Below, piece after piece: positions 57,526 to 64,000 of a DNA stretch of 64,000 nucleotides. The DNA lies in assembly GCF_030812315.1 (NCBI RefSeq), contig NZ_JAUSSM010000004.1, forward strand, positions 372,001-436,000, given 5' to 3'. The translations under genes and the position numbers were made by a program. The DNA is from Arthrobacter oryzae. Its GTDB lineage: Bacteria > Actinomycetota > Actinomycetes > Actinomycetales > Micrococcaceae. The notes under the pieces are model-generated. The model was not told where the DNA came from, made no database searches, and worked only from the letters and a program-made list of their open reading frames with translations. The stretch's first letter is position 1. Each line of letters begins with the position of its first letter.

Positions 57526-58068
57526 TCACCAGTAGTGTGCAACGTCAACCACCAGGCGTGATCCCGCCCCGGGCCCATCCAGGGTGAACACCCTGAAGGG
57601 AAGGCGTCCGCGGACACCAAGGCCGACGTTCGAGTACCCTTCGAAACTCCCCGCCCACGCCACTTGGCGGAAGGTCTGGTAGCCGCCGACGTTGGTCAGT
57701 TCATTCCTGTCGGCCGGGTTGTACGTCGAGTTGCCGCCATCGTCATAAGCCGGCCCAGTGGCAGTGATCTGGAGGAACGCCCGGCCCCGCAGGGGAACCG
57801 GGAACCCCGAACCATCCTGCACCACTGTGGGGACGTACCGTGCGGTGTAGCCCTCCACAGGCCCGTTGAGGTCAACCACCAGGCGGTCGAAGCAGTAGTG
57901 CTGCCCCGTCCGGACATTCGTGACCTTTCCGGTGCTCATGGTTGCCTCGGATTTCTCCAGAGATCCCCAGGCCAGCCCGCAGTAGGAGGCGGATGCCGGC
58001 GCCGGAGCCACTAAGCCAAGTCCGGCCGCCATCAGGACTGCCGCCAGCCATACTTGAAATTTCTTCAT
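57526..58068 (-). CDS. Secreted AMIN-like domain protein
   Basis: 180 residues. Signal peptide with KKF then VWLAAVLMAAGLGLVAPAPASA and cleavage near residue 28. The mature part (RTGQHYCFDRLVVDLNGPVEGYTARYV and GSRLVVDVAHYW) has the alternating beta pattern of the AMIN-like domain found in actinobacterial secreted proteins, which may bind cell wall or other polymers. Two cysteines in the mature region could form a disulfide. ATG at 58068 (SD GAGGG eight bases upstream) is preferred over GTG at 58077. The domain call is from pattern memory. Confidence 0.7.
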   Translation of the reverse strand: MKKFQVWLAAVLMAAGLGLVAPAPASASYCGLAWGSLEKSEATMSTGKVTNVRTGQHYCFDRLVVDLNGPVEGYTARYVPTVVQDGSGFPVPLRGRAFLQITATGPAYDDGGNSTYNPADRNELTNVGGYQTFRQVAWAGSFEGYSNVGLGVRGRLPFRVFTLDGPGAGSRLVVDVAHYW

Positions 58069-58303
58069 TTGAGCCACCCTCGGAAGTGATGAGATACCTC
58101 AAGCGTAGGAGTCCGGGCAGGCGAAAACGAGGGCTGAAATCCGTTCGGCACCCAACTGTTAGCGTGCCTCGGCGCAGGTTACAAGACGGTGTTGCGGCGG
58201 TGGCTTTGGCGGCGTTCGGAAGCCCTCCAGACGGATTTTGGGCGTGGTTCCGTGATGTCGGATAACGGCGGCGGCGGTGGACTTAATCCCTGCGGATGCA
58301 GCG
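58069..58303. other. Intergenic region without recognised gene
   Basis: Between the secreted-protein start and the DUF4193 terminator. I see no coding potential with an SD, no RNA gene and no repeat. It presumably holds the promoter of the secreted protein gene near 58080-58140. Confidence 0.4.
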
Positions 58304-58337
58304 AGGCGCCGGCCGCCCTTTCGGGCTGCCGGCGCCT
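58304..58337 (-). terminator. Terminator of the DUF4193 gene
   Basis: Arms AGGCGCCGGC/GCCGGCGCCT (10 bp) and, after a single mismatch pair, GCCC/GGGC, closing on a 4-base loop. It is 45 bases after the DUF4193 stop on the minus strand. Confidence 0.85.
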
Positions 58338-58382
58338 ACGTCGTTCCTTGCTGTGAAGTTGTGGAGCGCGTCGGAAAGTGGC

Positions 58383-58685
58383 TTAGCCTTCGCAGTCGCG
58401 GCAGTACTTCATGCCGTTCTTTTCGCGGGCAACCTGGGACCGGTGACGGACCAGGAAGCAGGAGGAGCAGGTGAATTCATCGGACTGCTCGGGAACAACA
58501 GTGACCGTGAGCTCTTCGCCGGAAAGATCCGCACCGGGAAGGTCAATGCCCTCGGCCGTGTCGTTCTCATCAACGTCGATGACGGCGGTCTGGACTCCAC
58601 CGCTGCGCGACGCCTGAAGGGCCTCCAGAGATTCTGCGGGAGACTCTTCTTCTGTCTTGCGTGGGGCGTCGTAATCGGTAGCCAT
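58383..58685 (-). CDS. DUF4193 zinc-ribbon protein
   Basis: 100 residues. The start MATDYDAPRKTEEESPAESL and the C-terminal zinc ribbon (CSSCFLVRH then KYCRDC) are the actinobacterial DUF4193 signature. The middle is acidic. Family members are essential or highly conserved in many actinobacteria, but their function is not settled; roles in RNA or transcription are guesses from the ribbon. ATG at 58685 begins the family start; four extra codons exist upstream. Cytoplasmic. Confidence 0.92.
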   Translation of the reverse strand: MATDYDAPRKTEEESPAESLEALQASRSGGVQTAVIDVDENDTAEGIDLPGADLSGEELTVTVVPEQSDEFTCSSCFLVRHRSQVAREKNGMKYCRDCEG

Positions 58686-58840
58686 AGCGTGGTTCACTTT
58701 CGTTGCTGCACAGCGCCATTTCAGGCACCTCAGTGAAGCAGTTTAGGGCATTACGCGGGTTGTTGAGGAATAGTGTGTTCAACCCGACAAATTGCGTCGC
58801 CCCGTGCTGCCGCCCGGCCGTCTGAACATCAGACCGGCGG

Positions 58841-59062
58841 CTATCCCCGGCCTGCAGTGCCGCCCGTATCCCGGTGCGCCCTCGCGGCGTGATCGGCCGC
58901 AACGGACACCCCGCTGAGCGCCGGGAGCCAGCCCCACCGGGTGACATCGGCGATGGCGGCATTTCCCTGTTCCCAGGCGCTGGCTTCAGGGGAGACCGCA
59001 GCGGCCGGCGTGGGCCGGGCCTCGAACCACGAGGCTATTCTGGCGAGCAGGCGTGTTGTCAT
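58841..59062 (-). CDS. Possible small hypothetical protein
   Basis: 73 residues from ATG 59062. The sequence (TTRLLARIASWFEARPTP, then EASAWEQGNAAIADVTRWGWL) shows no family I know. The SD is weak, and the 520-base gap between DUF4193 and the downstream gene contains no better candidate. It could be a small Actinobacteria-specific protein or a chance frame in high-GC DNA. Confidence 0.35.
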   Translation of the reverse strand: MTTRLLARIASWFEARPTPAAAVSPEASAWEQGNAAIADVTRWGWLPALSGVSVAADHAARAHRDTGGTAGRG

Positions 59063-59206
59063 ACGCTCAAGGTAGGCGCGCCATGTTGTGGGCACGTTTC
59101 GGCGCAGTCTCCGCGTCGTTACAACTCCGGGCCGGGGCTCTGGCGGGCCGGGGCAGGTGGTTTTAGCCTTGAGGGACAGCACACCCGAGATCCCCGGAGG
59201 TATGGC

Positions 59207-59557
59207 ATGGCCACGAAGCTAAACAAGAAGGCACTGGACAACGCCCGCAGCCTCGTGAAGGACGGGAAGGTTGTCCGCGACACGCGGGACGACTGGAGCG
59301 AGCACGCACCGTCCGCTGACCAGGAAAATGCCTTTATCGAAAAGCACGGCTTTTCGGAGTTTTCGAAGTGGCACCTGGGGCTGGACCCGGAGGAATCCGA
59401 AGGCACAAAGGGCAGTGTCAGTTTTCCTTTTGGCGATTTCAAGAAGGTTCACCGTTGCGCAGTCGTTTCCCTGGAAAGCCGGGCGGCGCAATATAACCAT
59501 GACGAAATCGCCAAAGCCGCCAAGGACCTGCTGGAGAAGATAGACGCCGACTCGTAG
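59207..59557 (+). CDS. Conserved actinobacterial small protein of unknown function
   Basis: 116 residues. Recognisable from memory as a conserved hypothetical: KLNKKALDNARSLVKDGKVV, then DDWSEHAPSADQENAFIEKHG, then WHLGLDPEESEGTKG and FPFGDFKKVHRCAVVSLESR. It is soluble, charged and without cysteine pairs or signals. ATG at 59207 is six bases after SD GGAGG. The same frame remains open upstream to 58874, but that part lacks conservation. It ends 63 bases before the tRNA-Thr gene on the opposite strand. Function unknown. Confidence 0.85.
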   Translation: MATKLNKKALDNARSLVKDGKVVRDTRDDWSEHAPSADQENAFIEKHGFSEFSKWHLGLDPEESEGTKGSVSFPFGDFKKVHRCAVVSLESRAAQYNHDEIAKAAKDLLEKIDADS

Positions 59558-59619
59558 CCAGACGCCGGCCCCGCCGCGGACGTGCGGCCGCGGACGTGGC
59601 CCGTGCGGGCGGCGTACAG

Positions 59620-59693
59620 GGCCCCCTGTCGGATTCGAACCGACGACCCCCGCTTTACAAGAGCGGTGCTCTGGCCAACTGAGCTAAGGAGGC
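59620..59693 (-). tRNA. tRNA-Thr (anticodon TGT)
   Basis: Acceptor arms GCCTCCT and AGGGGGC pair (one G-T). The anticodon stem CCGCT/AGCGG encloses CTTGTAA, anticodon TGT reading ACA. The T-arm GTCGG/CCGAC holds TTCGAAT. The base after the acceptor (position 59620) reads C on the minus strand, unusual for a discriminator, so the exact 3' end is uncertain by a base. CCA is not encoded. No phage integrase lies nearby. Confidence 0.94.
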
Positions 59694-59800
59694 GTGCATT
59701 GTTTCTGCCTGACGGATCAGGCGCACCGTGCAGTGCCAGGTGCTGGGCAAGATCCGGTGCTAGATAAGGTTAGCCCAAGGACGCCCCCCGGTAAAAACGG

Positions 59801-59840
59801 CAGTGGCCCGGTTCCGGATTGTTCCGGAACCGGGCCACTG
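59801..59840 (-). terminator. Intrinsic terminator of the DsbA-like gene
   Basis: Perfect 18-bp stem (arms begin CAGTGGCCCGGTTCCGGA) with a 4-base loop. On the minus strand it is followed by CCGTTTTTACC, a short U-tract. The strongest terminator in the window. Confidence 0.95.
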
Positions 59841-59865
59841 AACGGCTGTACGCGGCGGGCGGCTG

Positions 59866-60756
59866 CTAGCCCTTGGCGTCGATGGCGGCCTGAATGAACG
59901 GGATGAGGTCAGTGTTGGCGGAATCGCCCTTGCCCCACTGCTTGCCGTCCACGAAGGCAGTCGGAGTACCGCTCACACCGATGGCCGCAGCTTCCAGCGT
60001 GGCCACCTTTACATATGGCCGGTATTTCTTCTCTTCCACACAGGAATCGATGCTCTTGGCACCCACGTCGGTGGCCATCTTCTTCAGCTCATCATCCGAC
60101 AGGCCGGCTCCGCCTTCGGTCGGCTGCTTGTCGAAGAGAGCGTTGACGAAGTCAGAGTACTTTTCAGGTGATTCGTTGACCACGCAGGCTGCGGCGTTGG
60201 CCGCGCGGGAGGAGTAGTTGGTGGTGGACTGCTGGTCCAGGAAGCCGAGCGGCCGGTACTCGAGCGAGATCTTGCCTTCGTTGCGGAGGCTGGTCAGCTG
60301 CTCGTTATAAGTGGTTTCGAACCGCTTGCAGACCGGGCAGATGAAGTCGATGTAGACGACCACCTTCACGGGCTTGCCCGCTTCCGCTTCGGCGCCGGGA
60401 GCAGTCACCTCGGCAGGGGGCGTTGCCGGCTTGGCCGGTACGTCCTTGACGTTGACCGTGGCGGGATCGGACTTCACGACCTCGGAGTTGGCCAGCAGCG
60501 TCACGCCGCCGTGGATGTTGCCGTTGGCCGGCGTGGGTCCTTCGTCTGCGACCGGGGCGTTATTCCGGATGTTGGTACTGACCACCAGGGCAACGATGGC
60601 GAGGATGGCCACGACGGCCACCACGATGCCCCAGCCGATGAGGAGCTTGTTGCGCTTGTCCTTCTTCAGCTGCGCCTCACGGATCTCACGGGCTTTCTCG
60701 CGGGCCTCGGCAGTGCGTTCTGCTTTGGACTTGCGGGGTTCGTTTGCGGCGCTCAT
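59866..60756 (-). CDS. Membrane-anchored DsbA-like thiol oxidoreductase
   Basis: 296 residues. A long charged cytoplasmic N-terminus (RKSKAERTAEAREKAREIRE) with coiled-coil character precedes one membrane helix (about 38-62). The extracytoplasmic domain (about 110-290) is a thioredoxin fold with the C140-P-V-C143 active site in DFICPVCKRFE and the cis-Pro loop GVSGTPTAFVDG. It probably makes or reshuffles disulfides in exported proteins. Two further cysteines (AACVVNE, DSCVEE) suit a DsbA/BdbD-type. No VKOR gene is adjacent. A strong terminator follows. Confidence 0.9.
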   Translation of the reverse strand: MSAANEPRKSKAERTAEAREKAREIREAQLKKDKRNKLLIGWGIVVAVVAILAIVALVVSTNIRNNAPVADEGPTPANGNIHGGVTLLANSEVVKSDPATVNVKDVPAKPATPPAEVTAPGAEAEAGKPVKVVVYIDFICPVCKRFETTYNEQLTSLRNEGKISLEYRPLGFLDQQSTTNYSSRAANAAACVVNESPEKYSDFVNALFDKQPTEGGAGLSDDELKKMATDVGAKSIDSCVEEKKYRPYVKVATLEAAAIGVSGTPTAFVDGKQWGKGDSANTDLIPFIQAAIDAKG

Positions 60757-60937
60757 CAGTTCCTCGTGTCGATCGGCCAGGTGCGGACCACGTCAGTGGC
60801 AACTTTTTCAGTTTAGGGGAGAAACCTGAGAGCTTGCGCTTTCAAGTTTCCGTCAGCCTTCCCAACGGATGAATAGCAGGGAAGATTCCGTCCGGCTAGG
60901 GTTGACGTTGAGCTATTAGCAACCCCAGGGGGCACCA

Positions 60938-62440
60938 ATGCACACTACGCACCGTGAAAAACCCGAAGCAAACGCTGACGGGAAGCCCGCTCCGGGCGAC
61001 AGCCACGCGGAAGCCGCGCTGTATGACTTTATGGTGGTGTCCAACCGACTGCCGGTTGACCGCTGCGCACCGGAGGACAGCGGATGCGAGGACGGCTGGC
61101 GCCGGTCACCGGGCGGCCTGGTAACCGCACTGGCTCCGATGATGACCAAGACCGACGGCGCCTGGGTGGGCTGGCACGGCGCCCCGGATGAAACCATCGA
61201 GCCCTTCAGCCACGGCGGCATGGATCTGGTCCCGGTGCAGCTGAGCAACGACGACGTCGAGCTGTTCTACGAGGGCTTCTCAAACGCCACCCTCTGGCCG
61301 CTGTACCACGATGTGATCGCGCCGCCGGAATTCCACCGCACGTGGTGGGACTCCTACCGGAAGGTCAACCGGCGGTTCGCCGACGCCGTCGTACGGCATG
61401 CCGACCAGGGAGCCACCGTCTGGGTCCAGGATTACCAGCTGCAGCTCGTTCCCAAGATGCTCCGCGAAGCACGCCCGGACCTGAAGATCGGGTTCTTCAA
61501 CCACATTCCCTTTCCCCCGCCGGAAATCTTCGCCCAGCTCCCCTGGCGCAAAGCCATTATTGACGGCCTCCTCGGCGCGGACCTCGTGGGCTTCCAGCGC
61601 AGCAGCGACGCCGGAAACTTCATGCGTTCCGCCCGGCGCTTCCTGGGTGCGAGCGTCAAGCAGCAGCAGGTGCACGTCAAGGGCCCTGACGGCAGAACCA
61701 CCCACATCGCCCGCGCGCAGGCTTTTCCCATCTCCATCGACGTCAAGCAGATCAGCGAACTGGCACGCAATCCCGAGATCATCGAGCGCGCCCACCAGAT
61801 CCGCCGGGACCTCGGCAATCCCAAGACCATCCTCCTCGGCGTCGACCGCCTCGACTACACCAAGGGCATCCGCCACCGGCTCAAGGCCTATGAGGAGCTG
61901 CTGGCCGACGGCAAGGTCACGGTGGAGGACGCGGCCCTGATCCAGGTGGCGAGCCCCAGCCGGGAGCGCGTGGAGCAATACCGCCTCCTTCGTGAAGAGG
62001 TGGAGGGCACCGTGGGCCACATCAACGGCACCTACGACACCATGCAGAACACGGCGGTGCGGTACCTGCACCACAGCTATCCCATCGACGAAATGGTGGC
62101 TCTTTACCTGGCCGCCGACGTCATGCTGGTCACCGCATTGCGGGACGGCATGAACCTGGTGGCCAAGGAGTACGTGACAGCCCGAACCAACAACGACGGC
62201 GCCCTTGTGCTCAGCGAATTCGCCGGTGCCGCGGACCAGCTCAAACAGGCTCTCCTGATGAATCCGCATGACATCGATGGCCTCAAGGACACCATCATGA
62301 AGGCCGTGGACATGCAGCCGGCGGAGGCTTCCCGGCGGATGCGGTCCATGCGCAAGCAGATCCTGGACCACGACGTCGACCTCTGGTCAGCAGACTTCCT
62401 AGCAGCGCTTAAAGAGAAAGTGGTCCGCGATGACTCCTGA
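60938..62440 (+). CDS. otsA: Trehalose-6-phosphate synthase
   Basis: 500 residues, GT20 family. It joins UDP-glucose (or GDP-glucose) and glucose-6-phosphate. Landmarks: FMVVSNRLPVDR (substrate loop), RRSPGGLVTAL, WVQDYQLQLVPKMLR, HIPFPPPEIF, LLGVDRLDYTKGIRHRL and ALRDGMNLVAKEYV. The N-terminal 28 residues are hydrophilic and variable. It overlaps otsB by eleven bases, a typical operon. Trehalose protects against osmotic and desiccation stress; c-di-AMP riboswitches elsewhere in the window also point to osmotic adaptation, though no direct link is seen. Confidence 0.95.
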   Translation: MHTTHREKPEANADGKPAPGDSHAEAALYDFMVVSNRLPVDRCAPEDSGCEDGWRRSPGGLVTALAPMMTKTDGAWVGWHGAPDETIEPFSHGGMDLVPVQLSNDDVELFYEGFSNATLWPLYHDVIAPPEFHRTWWDSYRKVNRRFADAVVRHADQGATVWVQDYQLQLVPKMLREARPDLKIGFFNHIPFPPPEIFAQLPWRKAIIDGLLGADLVGFQRSSDAGNFMRSARRFLGASVKQQQVHVKGPDGRTTHIARAQAFPISIDVKQISELARNPEIIERAHQIRRDLGNPKTILLGVDRLDYTKGIRHRLKAYEELLADGKVTVEDAALIQVASPSRERVEQYRLLREEVEGTVGHINGTYDTMQNTAVRYLHHSYPIDEMVALYLAADVMLVTALRDGMNLVAKEYVTARTNNDGALVLSEFAGAADQLKQALLMNPHDIDGLKDTIMKAVDMQPAEASRRMRSMRKQILDHDVDLWSADFLAALKEKVVRDDS

Positions 62441-63248
62441 TGCCGCTCCGGGCACGACGCCCCTCACCCTTCAGCCGGAACTCCTGGCAGCCCTGAAGGA
62501 GGTTGCCGCCACCGACCACCTGCTCGTGGCCATGGATTTCGACGGAACCATTTCCCCGCTGGTTGACCACGCGGCTGACGCCCGCCCGCTCCCCCGGTCC
62601 GCCACCGCTTTTGCCGGCCTGGCCGGGCTCCCGCGCACGACGACGGCCCTCATCTCGGGCCGGGCCCTCGCCAGCCTCCGGGCGGTAGCTTCGCCGCCGC
62701 CCGAGACTCTTCTGATCGGCAGCCACGGGGCCGAAGCCTGGCTCGGACCGGGTTCGTCCGAACTCACGCTGGACCCGGAACAGCTGACCCTGCTGGCGGA
62801 CGTCCGCCGCATCCTCGAAGAGATTGTGGAGCAGGCGCCTGGCACACTGCTGGAGGACAAGCCAGCGGGCGTGGTGCTCCACACCCGGCTGGCTGCCGAC
62901 GACGTGGCGGAAGACGCCGTCGCCGCGGCCCGCGCGGTTCTGCAGGACCGCGCGGACGTGTACTTGAAGAACGGCCACCGCGTATTGGAGACGTCCGTAG
63001 TCCACGCCTCCAAGGGCGAAGGCATGGCGTTCCTCCGCCAGGCGACCGGCGCAACGGCAGTGGTGTTCGCGGGTGACGACACAACGGATGAAGACGCCCT
63101 GGGACGTCTCTACCCCGGGGATGTGGGCGTGAAGGTGGGACTGGACTTCACCCAGGCGCAGTTCCGCGTCGAGGCTCCGGTGCACATTGCCGAACTGCTC
63201 GAGACCCTGCTCAGGGAACGCGCCCAGGCGGTGTCCGGGTCAGCGTAG
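62430..63248 (+). CDS. otsB: Trehalose-6-phosphate phosphatase
   Basis: 272 residues, HAD superfamily. Asp36 in MDFDGTISPLV is the nucleophile (motif I), ALISGRALASL is near motif II, and AGDDTTDEDAL carries the Mg2+-binding acidic pair (motif IV). SHGAEAWLG and KPAGVVLHTR belong to the cap domain. It removes phosphate from trehalose-6-phosphate. Translationally coupled to otsA by an 11-base overlap. A 30-bp palindrome follows 12 bases after its stop. Confidence 0.94.
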   Translation: MTPDAAPGTTPLTLQPELLAALKEVAATDHLLVAMDFDGTISPLVDHAADARPLPRSATAFAGLAGLPRTTTALISGRALASLRAVASPPPETLLIGSHGAEAWLGPGSSELTLDPEQLTLLADVRRILEEIVEQAPGTLLEDKPAGVVLHTRLAADDVAEDAVAAARAVLQDRADVYLKNGHRVLETSVVHASKGEGMAFLRQATGATAVVFAGDDTTDEDALGRLYPGDVGVKVGLDFTQAQFRVEAPVHIAELLETLLRERAQAVSGSA

Positions 63249-63260
63249 TCCGCGCCTCGC

Positions 63261-63290
63261 GTTACGGATCTCACATGTGACCTCCGTAAC
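63261..63290. promoter_or_regulatory. 30-bp palindrome between otsB and the sugar ABC ATPase gene
   Basis: Outer arms GTTACGGA (63261-63268) and TCCGTAAC (63283-63290) share their centre with the perfect inner palindrome TCACATGTGA (63271-63280), so the whole site is symmetric apart from two base pairs on each side. It lies about 190 bases upstream of the ATPase gene. It could be a dimeric-regulator operator or a transcription-stop hairpin for otsB. The sequence around 63290-63345 is AT-rich and probably contains the promoter of the ATPase gene (TTGCAA at 63293 as -35 candidate). Confidence 0.55.
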
Positions 63291-63483
63291 ATTTGCAACA
63301 TAATGAATAAAATCTGACATACTCTGTTTGTGATGTGGCGCACAGACACCGTGCGGCGTCACGCGATACTCCTCGGCTTCGGCCGGGGAGTACACGGCTG
63401 AAAAACCGTGGACAACTGAATAAATATGAACCATTCACAACGGATCGTCCGGCACGTACCTGCCGGTGAAGGGATTGATAACT

Positions 63484-64000
63484 GTGGCAACAGTTACTTT
63501 TGATAACGCTACGCGTCTGTACCCGGGCACAGAAAAGCCCGCCGTCGATAAGCTCAACATCGACATCGCCGATGGCGAATTCCTGGTCCTCGTTGGACCC
63601 TCAGGTTGCGGAAAGTCCACCTCGCTGCGCATGCTCGCCGGCCTCGAGGACGTCAACGCAGGCCGCATCCTCATTGGTGACCGCGATGTCACCGACGTTC
63701 CGCCGAAGGACCGCGACATCGCAATGGTCTTCCAGAACTACGCTCTGTACCCGCACATGACTGTTGCGGACAACATGGGCTTCGCGCTGAAGATTGCCGG
63801 CGTCAGCAAGGAAGAGCGCGCCGAGCGTGTCCGCGAAGCAGCAAAGCTTCTCGACCTCGAGCCGTACCTGGACCGCAAGCCGAAGGCACTCTCCGGCGGT
63901 CAGCGCCAGCGTGTTGCCATGGGCCGCGCCATCGTGCGTAACCCGCAGGTCTTCCTCATGGACGAGCCGCTGTCCAACCTTGATGCCAAGCTCCGCGTGC
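63484..64000 (+). CDS. UgpC/MsmK-type sugar ABC transporter ATPase (partial, cut by window end)
   Basis: 172 residues are visible, with no stop before the window end. The product starts [21 protein letters not shown]. Walker A is GPSGCGKST, the Q-loop is [13 protein letters not shown], the signature is [14 protein letters not shown] and Walker B is [17 protein letters not shown]. This is the CUT1 carbohydrate importer ATPase group (UgpC, MsmK, MalK), which often serves several sugar permeases. GTG start with a weak SD (AAGGG) ten bases upstream. Because it follows otsAB it may energise uptake of trehalose or related sugars; inference only. Confidence 0.95.
   Translation, partial: MATVTFDNATRLYPGTEKPAVDKLNIDIADGEFLVLVGPSGCGKSTSLRMLAGLEDVNAGRILIGDRDVTDVPPKDRDIAMVFQNYALYPHMTVADNMGFALKIAGVSKEERAERVREAAKLLDLEPYLDRKPKALSGGQRQRVAMGRAIVRNPQVFLMDEPLSNLDAKLRV

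Overview
The window is high-GC chromosomal DNA from an actinobacterium, most probably a Micrococcaceae soil bacterium of the Arthrobacter/Pseudarthrobacter kind (inferred from gene content; no rRNA is present). Markers include an XPB-type repair helicase, a stand-alone WXG100 protein, DUF3027/DUF3263/DUF4193/LytR_C proteins, a DtxR/IdeR regulator, a ThrE exporter, c-di-AMP (ydaO-type) riboswitches and a CIRCE-controlled groEL2-type gene without groES. Coding density is high. I see no IS element, prophage, CRISPR array, rRNA operon or replication origin, so this looks like core and soft-core chromosome.

Layout. 1-8 kb: the end of an unknown gene and a small lipoprotein, a DUF998 membrane protein, tRNA-Arg(CCT) directly abutting a DUF6314 gene, a NUDIX hydrolase, an ABC-F ATPase overlapping an ABC exporter behind a leader hairpin, and a coupled pair (repeated-HTH protein plus polytopic membrane protein). 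8-15 kb: GH38 alpha-mannosidase with a LacI-type operator, then molybdenum cofactor genes (fdhD, moeA, DUF6457, mobA) and an HNH endonuclease. 15.6-18.8 kb: three secreted cell-wall peptidases (NlpC/P60, NlpC/P60, M23) on one strand, with c-di-AMP riboswitches in front of the second and third. 18.8-31 kb: ideR/dtxR, serC, MFS exporter, DUF3027, cspB-like protein, an XPB-associated protein with the XPB helicase, a PhoPR-like two-component system and a WXG100 protein. 31-42 kb: RNase H fusion protein, groEL with two CIRCE operators, a LivK-like binding protein translationally adjacent to a cold-shock gene, LytR_C, DUF3263, ung, siderophore-interacting reductase, ThrE exporter, FemAB-like transferase, DNA/RNA endonuclease and tspO.

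42-51 kb is a one-carbon/serine-glycine block: a tandem glycine riboswitch leads into gcvP-gcvT-gcvH-glyA, followed by sdaA. Excess glycine is cleaved to methylene-THF, glyA interconverts glycine and serine, and sdaA deaminates serine to pyruvate. 51-57.5 kb: a TetR/MFS efflux pair sharing one palindromic operator, dps, then an agmatine operon (N-carbamoylputrescine amidase, agmatine deiminase, APC permease) behind two related palindromes. 57.5-64 kb: secreted AMIN-like protein, DUF4193, a conserved small protein, tRNA-Thr(TGT), a DsbA-like membrane-anchored thiol oxidoreductase, otsA-otsB for trehalose synthesis, and the 5' part of a UgpC/MsmK-type sugar ABC ATPase cut by the window end.

Regulatory RNA and operator content is the richest part of the window: two c-di-AMP riboswitches, one tandem glycine riboswitch, two CIRCE elements, a probable ABC-F leader attenuator, a hairpin holding the response-regulator ribosome binding site, and several palindromic operators whose regulators are not next door. 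Several start codons were moved downstream of the longest possible ORF where a Shine-Dalgarno sequence, riboswitch or family alignment decides it; these cases are stated in the entries.
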